This document shows, piece by piece, positions 20,993 to 32,500 of a stretch of 64,000 bases of DNA. The stretch lies in contig VXAZ01007587.1 in the NCBI GenBank assembly GCA_013399875.1, forward strand, positions 62,001 to 126,000, in the 5' to 3' direction. This DNA is from Gymnorhina tibicen. Taxonomy: Eukaryota; Chordata; Aves; Passeriformes; Artamidae. The notes under the pieces are model-generated. The model saw only the letters and a program-made list of their open reading frames with translations, did not search any database and had not been told where the DNA came from. Every line of letters starts with the position of its first letter. Within the stretch, counting starts at the first letter, position 1. The position numbers and the translations under genes were made by a program.

Positions 20993-21164
20993 CTGTGGCA
21001 TTTCCAGTGCTTTCATAATGGCAGAAAATCCATATAAATCCCCTAGTGACTCCTTCAATTCCACAGCAACTTGGATGATCCTGTTTAATGTTGCTGCTCT
21101 ATCTTCTACATTTCCTGTGCAACCCAAGATATCAACAGCTATTCCTATTGCCATGGTATTGTGC
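20993..21164 (-). CDS. BCAR3: BCAR3 exon: Cdc25-homology domain
   Basis: 172 nt, one base completing Arg plus 57 codons, ending phase 0. It encodes HNTMAIGIAVDILGCTGNVE, then DRAATLNRIIQVAVELKESL and GDLYGFSAIMKALEMPQ. This is one of the most conserved segments of the NSP domain, and the ERHNTMAIGIAVDILGCTG junction is nearly identical to human as I recall it. Donor gtaaaa. The intron to the next 3' exon is only about 200 bases (20790-20992). Confidence 0.96.
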
Positions 21165-21960
21165 CTGGAAGTGAAACAATTTATGTGACTGATTACAAAT
21201 TATTAAATTCATATATGTTCAGAGAAGATCGGTTCAAAGGTGTATTTCTGTCTTGGTGTGCCCAGCAAACTTATGTCTTACCAACATCTTTGCACCAAAA
21301 GCAATAATGACATACAGAATAAATACACACGTTAATTTAAATTAATGTTTTAATAACTTCTCCTGAGATATTACCAACTATAAAAAATTCTGCTCAAGCA
21401 CTGAATGAATGAACACTTTTTGGAAAATTACCCCAATTCCCTTTGTCTTACATTCAAATACTGTGACACCTCCCACCCCTCCAACCCCCTGCAAAATCTC
21501 AGCAATCAAACTACTGAAATATGAAGCAGAAAATGTAGATCAGAACGTCTTAAGTGTTCCCCCTTAACTTGTGCAGAGGGTTTTCAGAAAGCTTTGCTGA
21601 TAATTTTTCACTTTATTAGATCCTCTAGCCTCTTGCCACATGCAGAAGGATACTACCACCTTTCAGTCTCCTCCACACACACTTGCATGCTCAGATAGAT
21701 TATAGGTCCCCTGAATTTTAGTTTACTTGAGCTCGTAAAGGAGAGCTGATGGCATTCAGCTGTTCCAAGGACCCTGCTTTCAACACCTTTCCCTGTACTA
21801 CATGTGACAGTTGCCTTATGACCTTAAGGAATCTTTTCCTATAATCTGTACACGTGAATTCAGGAAACATGCAGGAGAGCATTCTTGGAGGAAATGAGAA
21901 GGGCAGTGCAGCCATGCTCTGAGCTTCTGGCCATCTGCCCTGGAAATGAGGAACATTTAC
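21165..21960 (-). other. BCAR3: BCAR3 intron, about 0.8 kb
   Basis: Intron with acceptor cacttccag. The - strand frame at 21718-21915 lies inside it and is not supported as coding. Confidence 0.8.
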
Positions 21961-22076
21961 CTCTCAATCAGGTCAAGGCGCAGCTGATGTCCATAAGGCA
22001 ATGTGATCAGTTCAAGACCAGAGTTCCCTCCCATATTCTTCCTCATCTCTTCAGAAACTTCTACTATCCTTGCCAC
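21961..22076 (-). CDS. BCAR3: BCAR3 exon: start of Cdc25-homology core
   Basis: 116 nt, phase 0 in and phase 2 out, with - strand acceptor tacttgacag and donor gtaaat. It encodes VARIVEVSEEMRKNMGGNSG, then LELITLPYGHQLRLDLIE and two bases of Arg. It joins DCK of the preceding exon to give DCKVARIVEV, and RHNTMAIG of the next, reproducing the recalled family sequence. Confidence 0.94.
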
Positions 22077-24728
22077 CTGTCAAGTACAAAAAACTCTGCA
22101 TGAATTTTGAAACTAACAATCTTAAAAAAAAAACCCCCTAGCCACATAGAAGTCCTCCAGGTAAGTGCATGGCATACAGAGCTAAGTGCACAGCATGCAA
22201 CATTAGAATACAGGTGTCAAAGAAAAACTGCAACTTAGCATGCTCCTTGCCTTATACAAAAAAGCCAAGGAAATTTTTTTTTTACATGATACAGCCATCA
22301 GACAACATAAAAGGTGTGACCAAACTGCTTTATCAAATCCATCCTCTGCTTCCAGAAAGCGATTACTATGCAAGTTCCAGAAAATGTAGTGCTCTCTCAG
22401 CTTGATCTTGTCAGAGAGGCACTGCTCTTTGCCTTAAGGACATACACACTTGCTTTGCCTTTTTCCATTCTAAAAAAACTGCTCAGAATGTTTTTGGTTA
22501 CACCACAAGGTCTTAAAGATGAATTAGGTTCATAAAAGTTCGTAAAGATGAATTAGCAAAAGGGCTAAGGAGGACACAATACTGAGTGCCTTACAAAGTC
22601 AGTGTGTGAAAGCTGACACCCTCACCAATTTGTCTTTGCTTTTTAAACATACTGTATTAGCTACTGGTTATCTCAATAACAATTATAACTGCTAATAATA
22701 AGCAAAACCACATTAATATGGTGGTGTAAGATTACAAACCAATCTGCCTGCAATTTTCTGATACACCCGTCAGCAGGCTATTTTGGCTATGTAATGATGA
22801 AAGCAATCTGGGCTGCACAACAAGCCTCACCAGTACAAAACAGCACTGTGGAAAAACCTGTTTCACTTCTAGAGATGCAAGAGTGATACGAGGCCCCTGG
22901 AGACACTGATTGCTGTTCCATCACAGGTATTCAAGTGGCAAATACTCACCTCATCACTTACCATATGGGTGATTGCTTATTAGAAATGTCATTATTTAAA
23001 AGGCAAACTGAATTACTGATGACACACAGAAGACATATGAACTTTAGCCTGGGATCTCGGTACAAAGCACTCATTCTGGCCCAATTCACATGCCAATCTC
23101 ATTGCATCATGCAGTTCTTATCAGTGCAGTCTATGCAACAAGTTGCCAGTAAATGGCAGGCATTGGCTCAGCACTCAGAGGTGAACATCAAATAGACTTC
23201 TCTACCTGTCCCAGCTAGTTACTGTTCCTGCTCCAAAATCCAAAAATCTGTTTCTGCAAAGCCCTCCAATGACTCTTAATTAATTCCAGCAGGCTAGTTG
23301 GTGCCTTAGCTCCATTGCAAATTTACAGTATTTAAAATATGGGGTCTAATAATGAGCTAACTGAATCTATGTAAACATACAAATATATTAACTTACTACT
23401 TCTCTAAGGCATGCATAACCTATGCCTTCAAGCAACATACTCTTTAACAATACATTAAAGATAATTTAGTTATTAGGTTGAAGAAAGGAAGGAAAAAGTG
23501 AATTTTGGAAGTAAAATGTTAGAGAATGCTGTTAATAGTCTTGGAACCATAGTAAAGAAGCCTCAATCTACCACTTCTGAGAAGAGTGAGCAGTTGTGGA
23601 GCTGAGTTTTCCTGAGTCACCTTGTCTGTATGAAGCTTCACTTAGCAGCAGCCAACAGTGCTACTGAGGAGAGAAAAAGCTGTGTTTGCTGTTGGCAGGC
23701 CCCCAGAAGCTGGCAGGACTCACACACTCGGCTGCTCCAGGGAACTGCCCCCTCCTCAGACCTACAGTGTCCATCAGTGCAGCAGCACCAGCAGAGTGCT
23801 GCAAATGAGCTTCTTCTGGAGCATTACCATTCCCACTGCCCTTCCTGTCTGCAATGCAGTTGCCCAATAAGTAGCCATGTGTTTTGCTTCTCAAACTGTT
23901 CTTAAAAAGACCAAAACCACCAAAGCCCAACAAAGCTGGGGATGTTAGAGACCCACCATACCATTTGGTTCCTGTAGCTGCTCTGCAGCAGGTACAGCAC
24001 TCAGTCATGCCAGCAGTTACATTTCTTTCATTACACAAAGTCATCATCGCATTAGGAGATGATGCTCCTGTCTTTCCGATCCATTCGCTGATCTCCAAGC
24101 CCTGGCAGCTGACCAAAGTCTACACTGTGAAAAACAGATCTTTGCATTTTTTACATCTTTCTAAGCAATTCCACTAGCACAGTTCTCTCACAGGAGAGAA
24201 GAGCACAAGTCCTGATAGATATTTTCCCACACCACCTATCCAGCTGTAAGAGAGGAACTCAAAGATTAGAAGAGAAGCTGGTTTTACAGGTTTAAATATA
24301 TTTAGTTCCATTGAGCATTGTATGTAATGGCCATGTGGCAACCAGGTAATGTCTGCCTGCTCTTTGCCCTAACAAGCTATTTCCTCTCATGAGCACAGTG
24401 CTCTTCTTCCCACAGTGCTTCACAGCACAGAGGGCTCTTCCTCCAATACAGGAGAAAGGCTGAATCACAGGTATGCAGCAACTGATGGGAGATTTAAAAG
24501 ACATATGGGACTTTGAGACATATGGGTTCATTTGAGTCTGAAGTCAAACCTTTAGTCCAAAGAGTTTGTGAACATTCTTCTTCAAATGGAAAACAAACAC
24601 CCTAAAAATTCCTGCAGGCAATACAAACATTACATTAGCTGCAAATCTATCCATTATTCTTTTCAAATCAGTTCTTTAAAAGTCTAAACTGGGACAATAT
24701 GAAATAAAATGCATGATCTTTTTTTTAC
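22077..24728 (-). other. BCAR3: BCAR3 intron, about 2.65 kb
   Basis: Contains the longest unexplained open frame in this intron (151 codons, - strand, 23661-24116), which has no recognisable content and no supporting splice context that I could confirm. No interspersed repeat recognised. Confidence 0.75.
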
Positions 24729-25363
24729 CTTGCAGTCCATTCTAAGAATGTGCTGTGCAATAATCTTTGGGTTATTGTTGGTGCAAAGCTCCTTAACTCT
24801 TCTTAACATGGATGTTTCCAATGGCTTGTTTTCAGGAGGAAGTAGTTTGGATTCAAAATCATTTGGTTTAAAACTAGACACCATCTCATAAACAGGTGCA
24901 GAAAAGATGCTGTCTTCCTCAGCCATCTGAGTTGAAGCTTCTAAAGGATCTGCAGTGTTCATTGTAGGATCACTGTCAAGGATCAAGTAGCTTGTTTCAG
25001 AGTGCCTGAATGTTCCCCTCTCCTTTTGTGTCAGATGTTCCACATAGCTGTTTTTCTGACACAAGTGTTGTTTTGTTGCTGTTGGATGCCTGGCAGGGTT
25101 TAGTTCACAATAGTGTCCTTCAGAACTGTGGGAAGCCAAAGGAGAATCTGGGGGCTTCATCAGGGGTGCTTTGCTGGGTTTAGGTGGAGGCTTTGGACAG
25201 AGCTGACTGTCTGATCCTCTAAGAGCTTCCCCTAGCAGTGACTCTGAGGTGACTTTCTGAACAACTGTGGGGCTTAGAGATGGTTCACTGCCTGTTCTAA
25301 ACGCAGGTGAGCTTGGACAGGAGTTTGCATCTGCTTCAGGTAATCGAGATGGATGTCTTGAAC
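24729..25363 (-). CDS. BCAR3: BCAR3 large exon: Pro/Ser-rich linker into GEF-like domain
   Basis: 635 nt, phase 1 in and phase 0 out. The - strand acceptor cccctgcag leads into (G)SRHPSRLPEADANSCPSSP. It includes ALRGSDSQLCPKPPPKPSKA (a proline-rich candidate SH3 ligand), YCELNPARHP and SYLILDSDP (tyrosines in SH2-ligand-like settings), and then FKPNDFESKLLPPENKPLET. The last part is the start of the Cdc25-homology domain and ends RMDCK. The linker diverges most from human, as expected for disordered sequence, while the end is highly conserved. The open frame extends past the acceptor to 25406. Confidence 0.95.
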
Positions 25364-27145
25364 CTGCAGGGGAAAACAGTGTTTTAGAAGGCCAAAATAC
25401 ATACAATTCCTGGTGCCTGTGCCAGGGTTCATCTCCTAATGCTATTTCCTAAGGATAATATTGTCAGATCATGTCACTTATTTGCTGGCAAAATTGTATA
25501 TTTTGAGGAATGACCTAGCCAGCAAATTCCATTCACTTGCTGATCCTCCCAAAATCCCAAATACATGGAACAGCTGCACCATAGTATTATTCTGTGGTAA
25601 TGCTGACAGTAATTCCAGTCACTGCTGCATACACAGGCTGTCCTGTCAGAGCTGGACAGCCTCCATGGCTTGGAATAGGAGGTTTCTTTGTAACCTGATC
25701 TAAGCTATAAAACCAGCAACTTCCAGCCGCACCATGTAAAAGATGAGTCATTTCTGAGAACGACAAGTTTGAGATGAAAGCAAAACTTCCCAAAGTCAAG
25801 CCTGAACCTGAAATAAAGTATGGAAGGAATGAATTTCAGGAATGCTAATCTTTTTGTGAAACAGAGCTAGTTTGAAGAGCTGGAGAAACACAGCCATATA
25901 CTTCTGAGTATTTATGCCTCATCCTGTACCCGCTGCATATGCAAACCTCGGCATCCAATATGGGATGAGCTCTGTGTCAGACATTCCCAATCTGCATTTG
26001 CTGGTATCTACAGCAAAGTGGCCAGTTGCATTGTGTGGGTGTTACTGCTTGGTTCCAGATATAAAACAAAAACTCCAAATCACAGCCTGTCACCACCCTT
26101 AAGCAGTATGATAACAGAACCTGCTCAGAGGATCTTACGACAAAATGCACAGCAGTACTCTTCAGGCTGTTATAGTACCAAAATAAAAGTATCTGCAGCC
26201 ATGGATTGGAATAATCAATTCAACTACAGATGGACAGAAACCTGCTTCATAAATGTCTGTCCATCCCACTGTTAGAACACAGGAACACACCCTTCCTATC
26301 AAAATACAGTCTCACTGCACAGATACTTAATATTCTCTTTGCCATGAGAACTCTTCCTACAGTAGGCATGAAAAATTTTAACAGCACCATATTCAAAATG
26401 AGCAGCCTTGGAAGTCAAATACTAGTTTGTCCACATGGGAAGAGATGCATTATTACAAGCTTCTATAGACAAGTGTGTTAGCATGGAAACAATTGCTTAA
26501 ACCTTTGAAGGATCTGAGAAATAAAATGCCTCGATCAACAACTGATCCAAATGTTTTCACACCCTGGATCCCTTGCTTAGGATGATAGTGGCCGTGGAAC
26601 CAGACAGCAGCAAAAGGAATGAAAAGCAAAAGGGATGGGGGGTAAAGAGATTGTGGGAGACAGAAGAACAGAACTGAGTACAAAAGCCATGATAGTGTTT
26701 TTCTCCTGGTGAGGAACATTACCTCATCTGCATAGTTTACCTTGAGAAAAAGTGGTTACCAGAATTTCCATGAAACACCACTTCTACTTAATAAACTTTT
26801 GTCAGAAAGACATGAGTGAAACAAGTCAGTTCTTGTCAAGCACAAGTGAGGAAAGGTAATACCATCAAAAAAGGTATTAATGTCAACCACAGCTGTCTTT
26901 TTTTTGTGTGGAAGCCTGCTGAGTTATGTGCTAAGGTTCTCAACTAGCTGGTGCATTGTAAATAAAAATCCTGTTCCAGTGACTTGGAGAGCAAGCAGTG
27001 TGCTAACACAGCTCACAGTGGCCATTAAATATAACTGTATTTACAGTACTCAGAACATTCAGCAGTCTCACTTTGTTCTGAAGAGTAACAGACCACCTGG
27101 ACACGCACCCATTCTAAGTATGAAACTTGTAATTACAAAACATAC
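25364..27145 (-). other. BCAR3: BCAR3 intron, about 1.8 kb
   Basis: Intron without recognisable repeats. Several short frames on both strands, none convincing. Confidence 0.8.
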
Positions 27146-27246
27146 CTATTAGCAGATAGCTCTCTGACTGGTGAGCCTTTAATGGGAATCTTTTCTCCAG
27201 AACATGATCCAAACTAGCTGGCTGGCTACCACTTTTTTCTTTGTTT
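27146..27246 (-). CDS. BCAR3: BCAR3 short linker exon
   Basis: 101 nt, phase 2 in and phase 1 out, with - strand acceptor tttatcccag and donor gtatgt. It encodes (R)NKEKSGSQPASLDHVLEK, then RFPLKAHQSESYLLI and the first base of Gly. NKEKSGSQPA and LKAHQSESYL match the human linker as recalled. It has no ATG-started open frame, so it is found only by splice logic. Confidence 0.92.
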
Positions 27247-27837
27247 CTGGGATAAACAAAAATGCAAACAAAAACATATCAATACATGCAACACTTAGAT
27301 ACATATCTAACCGCCAGAATATATCATAATCAGTGCAAGAATCATTAGCTTTCCACTTGGGCAGCTTATGATAATGAAAGGTACTTCATTTATTCATAAA
27401 CCGCTGCTGTAGTGGCAGTGAAATGGGCTATAATATTCATCACCCTGCAGCATTTATGAAGGTATTTCTTTGAACGCTGAAACTTTCTAATGGAACATTT
27501 GATTTGGACACTGAAATTAGGATCCAATATCCCACAGCTGGTGTTTTTATTTTGGCAGTCAACTACGGAAAACCAGACTTCTCTGGAGCAGCAGCAAGAT
27601 GTTATTTTAATCCTTTGTCTTACATGGTCAAGATTTGCCAAATCACTGCAGTGCTGTTGTGCTTCCAGAGTCTACATTTGCTCTCACTTTGTGGATTTGC
27701 TGATCCTTTGCTAAAAATCAGCAAATCCTCATGCCTAGTCTTCCATTTCAAATCAGAGTGAAAACTCACATCACCTTCATCAGGAGCTGATACACTTAAC
27801 TCCATTTCCTTCCATAAAGACAGCAAAATTAAGGTAC
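27247..27837 (-). other. BCAR3: BCAR3 intron, about 0.6 kb
   Basis: Short intron. The + strand frames at 27490-27761 and the - strand frame at 27390-27641 lie here and are rejected. Confidence 0.8.
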
Positions 27838-28280
27838 CTCAGAAGATTTCCTCTGGGTATGGTCTGCTCCGGGGATTGCATGCTGGATATACCAAGACTC
27901 AGCCTTTTTGCAGTTTCTGTTTTTCCTTCGGGGGTGCTTGGCTCTTTTTGTTGGACTGGGGTTACACCATATTTTTCTTCGAGACACCTGAGAGGCACAG
28001 TCCTGTTGATAGGCTGAAAAATAATTGCTCCACTCTGCTTTGATATTGGTGTGCGACTCCCAACATAGTATCTGACTAAGCCAGGGATAGTGTCAAAACT
28101 TTCCAGTTCAAACTGATACTGAACACGACAATAGGCTTCATTGAGTCTGAGAACAGTTTTGTTGATTTTAAAATGCTGAGGGGTATTTTTCCACTGACAG
28201 GTAAGAACAAAATTTCCAGGACTGGAGAGAGAATCCCTAATCAGAAAATCTCCATCTCTCTGAACTAGGCCTTCTGCCAC
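27838..28280 (-). CDS. BCAR3: BCAR3 main SH2 exon
   Basis: 443 nt, phase 0 in and phase 2 out, with - strand acceptor ttcctcaaag and donor gtacct. It opens VAEGLVQRDGDFLIRDSLSS followed by PGNFVLTCQWKNTPQHFKIN. The Arg of FLIR is the phosphotyrosine-binding residue of the FLVR motif, and QHFKI supplies the betaD His. The domain ends near SGAIIFQPINRTVPLRCLEE. The rest is a Ser/Thr/Pro-rich linker, EQTIPRGNLL(R). Human has FLVR where this has FLIR, a conservative change. Confidence 0.96.
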
Positions 28281-29377
28281 CTTTGAGGAAAAAGAATTAT
28301 ACAAAAAATTACTTTCAGAATCAGAAAACAATACATTACCACAAAATATTCTTAAACACAGGAATTAATTTGGCTACTTTGGGAGGACAGACCAACCCAC
28401 AAATACAAAGCAAAGCATGAAGTGTGGTAGAAGGATGATGTCTCCAATTCTAAATTAAAAGCTCATCCCACAACAGAGATCTGGAAGGGCTTCTTGGAAG
28501 GAGCCAGCAGCCAGAAGCTGACCCACTTTTGCATGTGTATTTCTTCTAGTTTGCTAATAGAAAATAAGGCATGAAGGCAAAGCAGTGACCCAGGATTTTA
28601 AGTTTAAATCATCTGAATACAGAGTCACATTGAATTTTAGAAGCCATTAATACAAGATCCTGGATTCCGCCCTTTCATTGTTACCTTACATGACAGAAGC
28701 TTTCCTTTTTTTATTCTTTGTGAACACTGCATGTGGATACTACTGACTAGGAAGAGTCGGAGACATCTTGTTTTTCTGTTCTGAGTTAGTCCTTTCATGT
28801 GATAAAAAGGACGCCAGGAGCCAAGTGCCGAATGTGTGGCAGCTGAGCCGGCCGTGCCCCGGGGCTGAGGGAGGCCCGCAGGGGGAGCTCCAGCGGCTCT
28901 GGAAGCTCCAATCCGACCTCAGCCTTAACATGTTTGTAACTGCGTTTGTAAGGATCAAAATTCTAAGTGTTTGCATTGATTTTGCTGCGGTTTTTTTATC
29001 TCTCCCCCCAGTTCCAAGTGAAAGAAAAGAAAATAAGCAACATTTTAACTTTCGTTAAGAATACTGAACCAAATTAATGTCAGTGTTCTCCAAACAATAT
29101 GTGGTCATAGTATTCCCATATAAAGCTTAAATTCCACTTCCAGATTTATTCAGTGCACAGAAATCCTGAAATATATCCATTTTCCACCAGGTCTGCCCCG
29201 CATCCTTCCTTGGCCTCATTTTATGCCAAGCTGTGATAAATACCATAGCTTTCATACAAATAGGCATTATGTTCCTACTAAATTAATTAAGGTATCAGAG
29301 ATGCGTGCAGCACTTCAGTGAAATTCTGTTTGTCTATAAAAGCTCAAAGCACATTTGGCAATGCAAAGACCACGTAC
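28281..29377 (-). other. BCAR3: BCAR3 intron within the SH2 domain, about 1.1 kb
   Basis: Intron splitting the SH2 coding sequence. It includes a compact GC- and CpG-enriched block at about 28808-28925 (gagccggccgtgccccgggg and following) that stands out from its AT-rich surroundings. It has no identified function. Confidence 0.8.
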
Positions 29378-29506
29378 CTGCCGAGGAATACGTCCGTGGT
29401 ACCAGGCATGGCTACGCAAGTCTTCACTACTCAGCTGCAGTTCTTCCTCTAACTCCTTCTTCAGTTTTTCCGGGCTGTTGTCCATAACTTGCCTCTCCCT
29501 AGAAAA
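29378..29506 (-). CDS. BCAR3: BCAR3 exon: N-terminal part of SH2
   Basis: 129 nt (43 codons), phase 0 at both ends, with - strand acceptor tttattgcag and donor gtacgt. It encodes FSRERQVMDNSPEKLKKELE and then EELQLSSEDLRSHAWYHGRI PRQ. WYHGRIPR is the alphaA start of the SH2 domain, with the conserved Arg contacting phosphotyrosine. Its phase-0 start lets it accept either the 54567-54606 exon or the candidate alternative first exon at 39766-39849. Confidence 0.96.
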
Positions 29507-32500
29507 CTGCAATAAAAGATTAAAAGCTTCAACCGTGCCAAGTTTAGTGATTAACATTTTACCTGGGTTATAACTTCCATCATATGACCTGCACTGGAAT
29601 GCAGGTGCTGCTTTCAGCAGGCTGGCTTGGCTTTGCTCTCTAGATTGTATTTGCAAAACCCAGCATTCTGTGAGATAACGTGTGATTGTTCTACACAGCA
29701 CAGAACGGACCAAAGTGTTCTGTCTGTACACCAACCTAATAATGACACACCTACAAAGTCACTTCTCTTACTTCCTCTTTCCAATAAGAATTCTAACTAT
29801 ATCAAAAAAAATGGAGCTGGACCCAAATGCCCTGCTCCAATATTCTCCCTCCTGTTTAAACTTCCATTTAAAATTTAGATTCTTTACCACCAGCCCCCTT
29901 TGAACCCATCTAGTTAAGAACATCCCAGGCTAATCTGGACACACTTAGTTGTTCGATATTTCTGTTCCACTAAATTTGCCAAAGTAAAATTTCAATCTCA
30001 AAGGGCTTACTCCTAAGCCCTTAAATCTGCACAGCCAAGATGCTCCCCTCCTAAAGGACAAAAACTCTTGTTGCCCCTTAGCATGAAATGCATGAGTTTT
30101 GCTTGAAGATATCTCCATCACCACTACACAACTTCTATAAGATTTTCTGGAAAATTTCTGTCTTCATCTCTTCTTGAAGCACAGCTTTCATGCTGGCCCA
30201 CTCTGGCTCGCTAGTTCTTATGGATGCAGTGTTGCTAACAGTGAGGTGCAGGATCTTCTCTGGAGCAGCCATGAACTCTTTCATAAGCACTCAGACGAGG
30301 GGATGTACTTTGGACTTCCTTTCATTCTCCAAGGGCTGGGACTCCAGCCCATCTTTGTTGTGCTGAAAAGTTTCAATAGCCTGAGAACATGTTCTACACT
30401 GATCAAAGAATCAGAGTATACACTCTCTTCAGAGAAAGACCATTAAAAAAAAAAAGAGAGAGGGATAAGGAGAGTGAGAGGGGGTCTCCAGCTGGTGCAC
30501 AGACTAAAACGCAGCATTTTGCTCCAGTGCATTATGGATTTTTTTTGTAGGTCTGGATATGAGCCAAAGCTCATGGGTTTCTTTAACTGACACATTGATA
30601 CAAATAAAGAACACATGCATTATATTTAAAGAGGAACTGGGAAGGCTTGCCCACCAATTCCTGTTCTTTCCATGAACTCTGCTCTCTATAGCTTTTTCTT
30701 CTTCACAGTGAATACTCACAGCACCTAAGCGTGGGAGCAGGTGGCACACATTTAACACTCCTTTCAAGGATCCTCCCTGCAATTTCAGGCAGACTGAATT
30801 ACAACAGATTACCAGACAGCAGATTTTTGGTGGAATAATGCCAGAGGAGGCATCCTGCTGCCAAGACAATTTAAACATGCTGGGAGCCCAGAGAAATTCT
30901 GAGATAAATTCTCCTCTTCTCTCTGCTTTTCTCAGAGAAAACTAAGGCTTCTCTTAGACAAACAGTAGTAGCTAACACAGAAAGGCAGAAGATAAAAACA
31001 ACCTGGTAAAGAATCACTTTTCACCTTTGTTTCCCTTCTGTGAACCAGAATAGGGTGTTATTTATCCATACAAATCTGGTTCAAAATGGACAAGCATTTT
31101 CATCAAGGAGTAAATTCTCTGCGTATTTGTACATTAAGGTTTTGCATCAACTCCTTCCAAGCTTTATGAGAAGTCTGTGCAGGAAGAAACCATGCCACAG
31201 AAAAAAGAGAAGACCTTCACTGAAAGGGCTCGTTCATAAACCCATGTACAACATGAAGAGGTGAAGTTACTGGATACAGAAGGAGTCACAGAAGAGGCTG
31301 GGTGAGGACTGAAGTTCAAAACCATATTGAAGTGTCAAAACACAGTCAGGTAAGGCCAAAAATCCCCCCTCCACCCCAAACCCTTGTGACCTATCAGACC
31401 AGCACAGGTGAAGGACCTCTGGCACACACCTACCACTTGTATTTCCCAACTCAAAAGGCTGGGAAGCCATTTAAAGCTGACTGGGAATGATTCTAAAATT
31501 AACAGCCATTTCACTGCCACATCTCAGAGAATAATAGCAAGTCTTATAACATCTACACAAGCTGAAGGTAGAGTGAAGAGCACACAAATTGAGCTGAGGC
31601 TTTTCAAGAGCACCTTTTCCCCTGACTGCACAAGGAAGTGGCTGGAGAACTTTTAAAATACCCCCTCCAGGGTAAACAAAGGCATCCAGCTGCAATGGTG
31701 TAACAAGCTCTTAAAGTCACAGCTGTGTGTTTTGCTGATCTTCTGAGAGGACCTATTACTTTAATGTGAATCATTTTTAAGGTTTCAAAAGATGCTTTTG
31801 ACTGAATAGAGATCTTAAAGAACCCAAAGCTACTATAGAAATTGTATCTCAGTGGGAGGCAGAGCTATTGTAAATAGAACAGACTATAGGATACAAAGGC
31901 AATCAACTAAATTTGTTTAAGAGCGTTCTACTTTTAGCCAACACAAAGAACTATAGGTCTTTACCAAAGACCTGTATAGGATGAAATGGACTAATTTCAT
32001 CCATGGTACTGACATGAATTATCTTAAAAATACCAGGATGATCCACTTAGAGATACACATTAATTACAAATACAGAACAGAAACCTAGAATTTCTTCTGG
32101 TGGTTGAATGGATTTTTCATTACTCAAATGAAGTTGATGAGACACATATGGCACTTGAACTACATCTAACAACACAGCAAGAAAAACATTTAAGGAATCC
32201 AAACCAACTAAACTGTTAACGTTCATAATTACTGGTTTGTTAAAAATCCTCTCCACCATGGGCTACCACATGGAATATACTCTGATTGCCAGAGAAGTCA
32301 GACATCTCCTGAGATGAAGCAAACATGTTAAATAACCTTTATGCAACTCAGAATTTAGTGAAAGAACTCCAGTGGCTAGCACAAATCCCAGGATACACAA
32401 GGGGCAAACTGCCTAGGTAAGCAGGTTTAGTAACAGCATGTCTTCCAGGAGCTTTTTTGTTCACTGACACTGATTTCTTATAGAACCTATGGCTACCAAA

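Noticed and set aside
23661..24116. 151-codon - strand open frame inside a BCAR3 intron
   Set aside because: It has no recognisable domain, low-complexity Gly/Ser/Ala content and no conserved counterpart in BCAR3 as I know it. It lies in a locally GC-richer patch that favours chance open frames on both strands.
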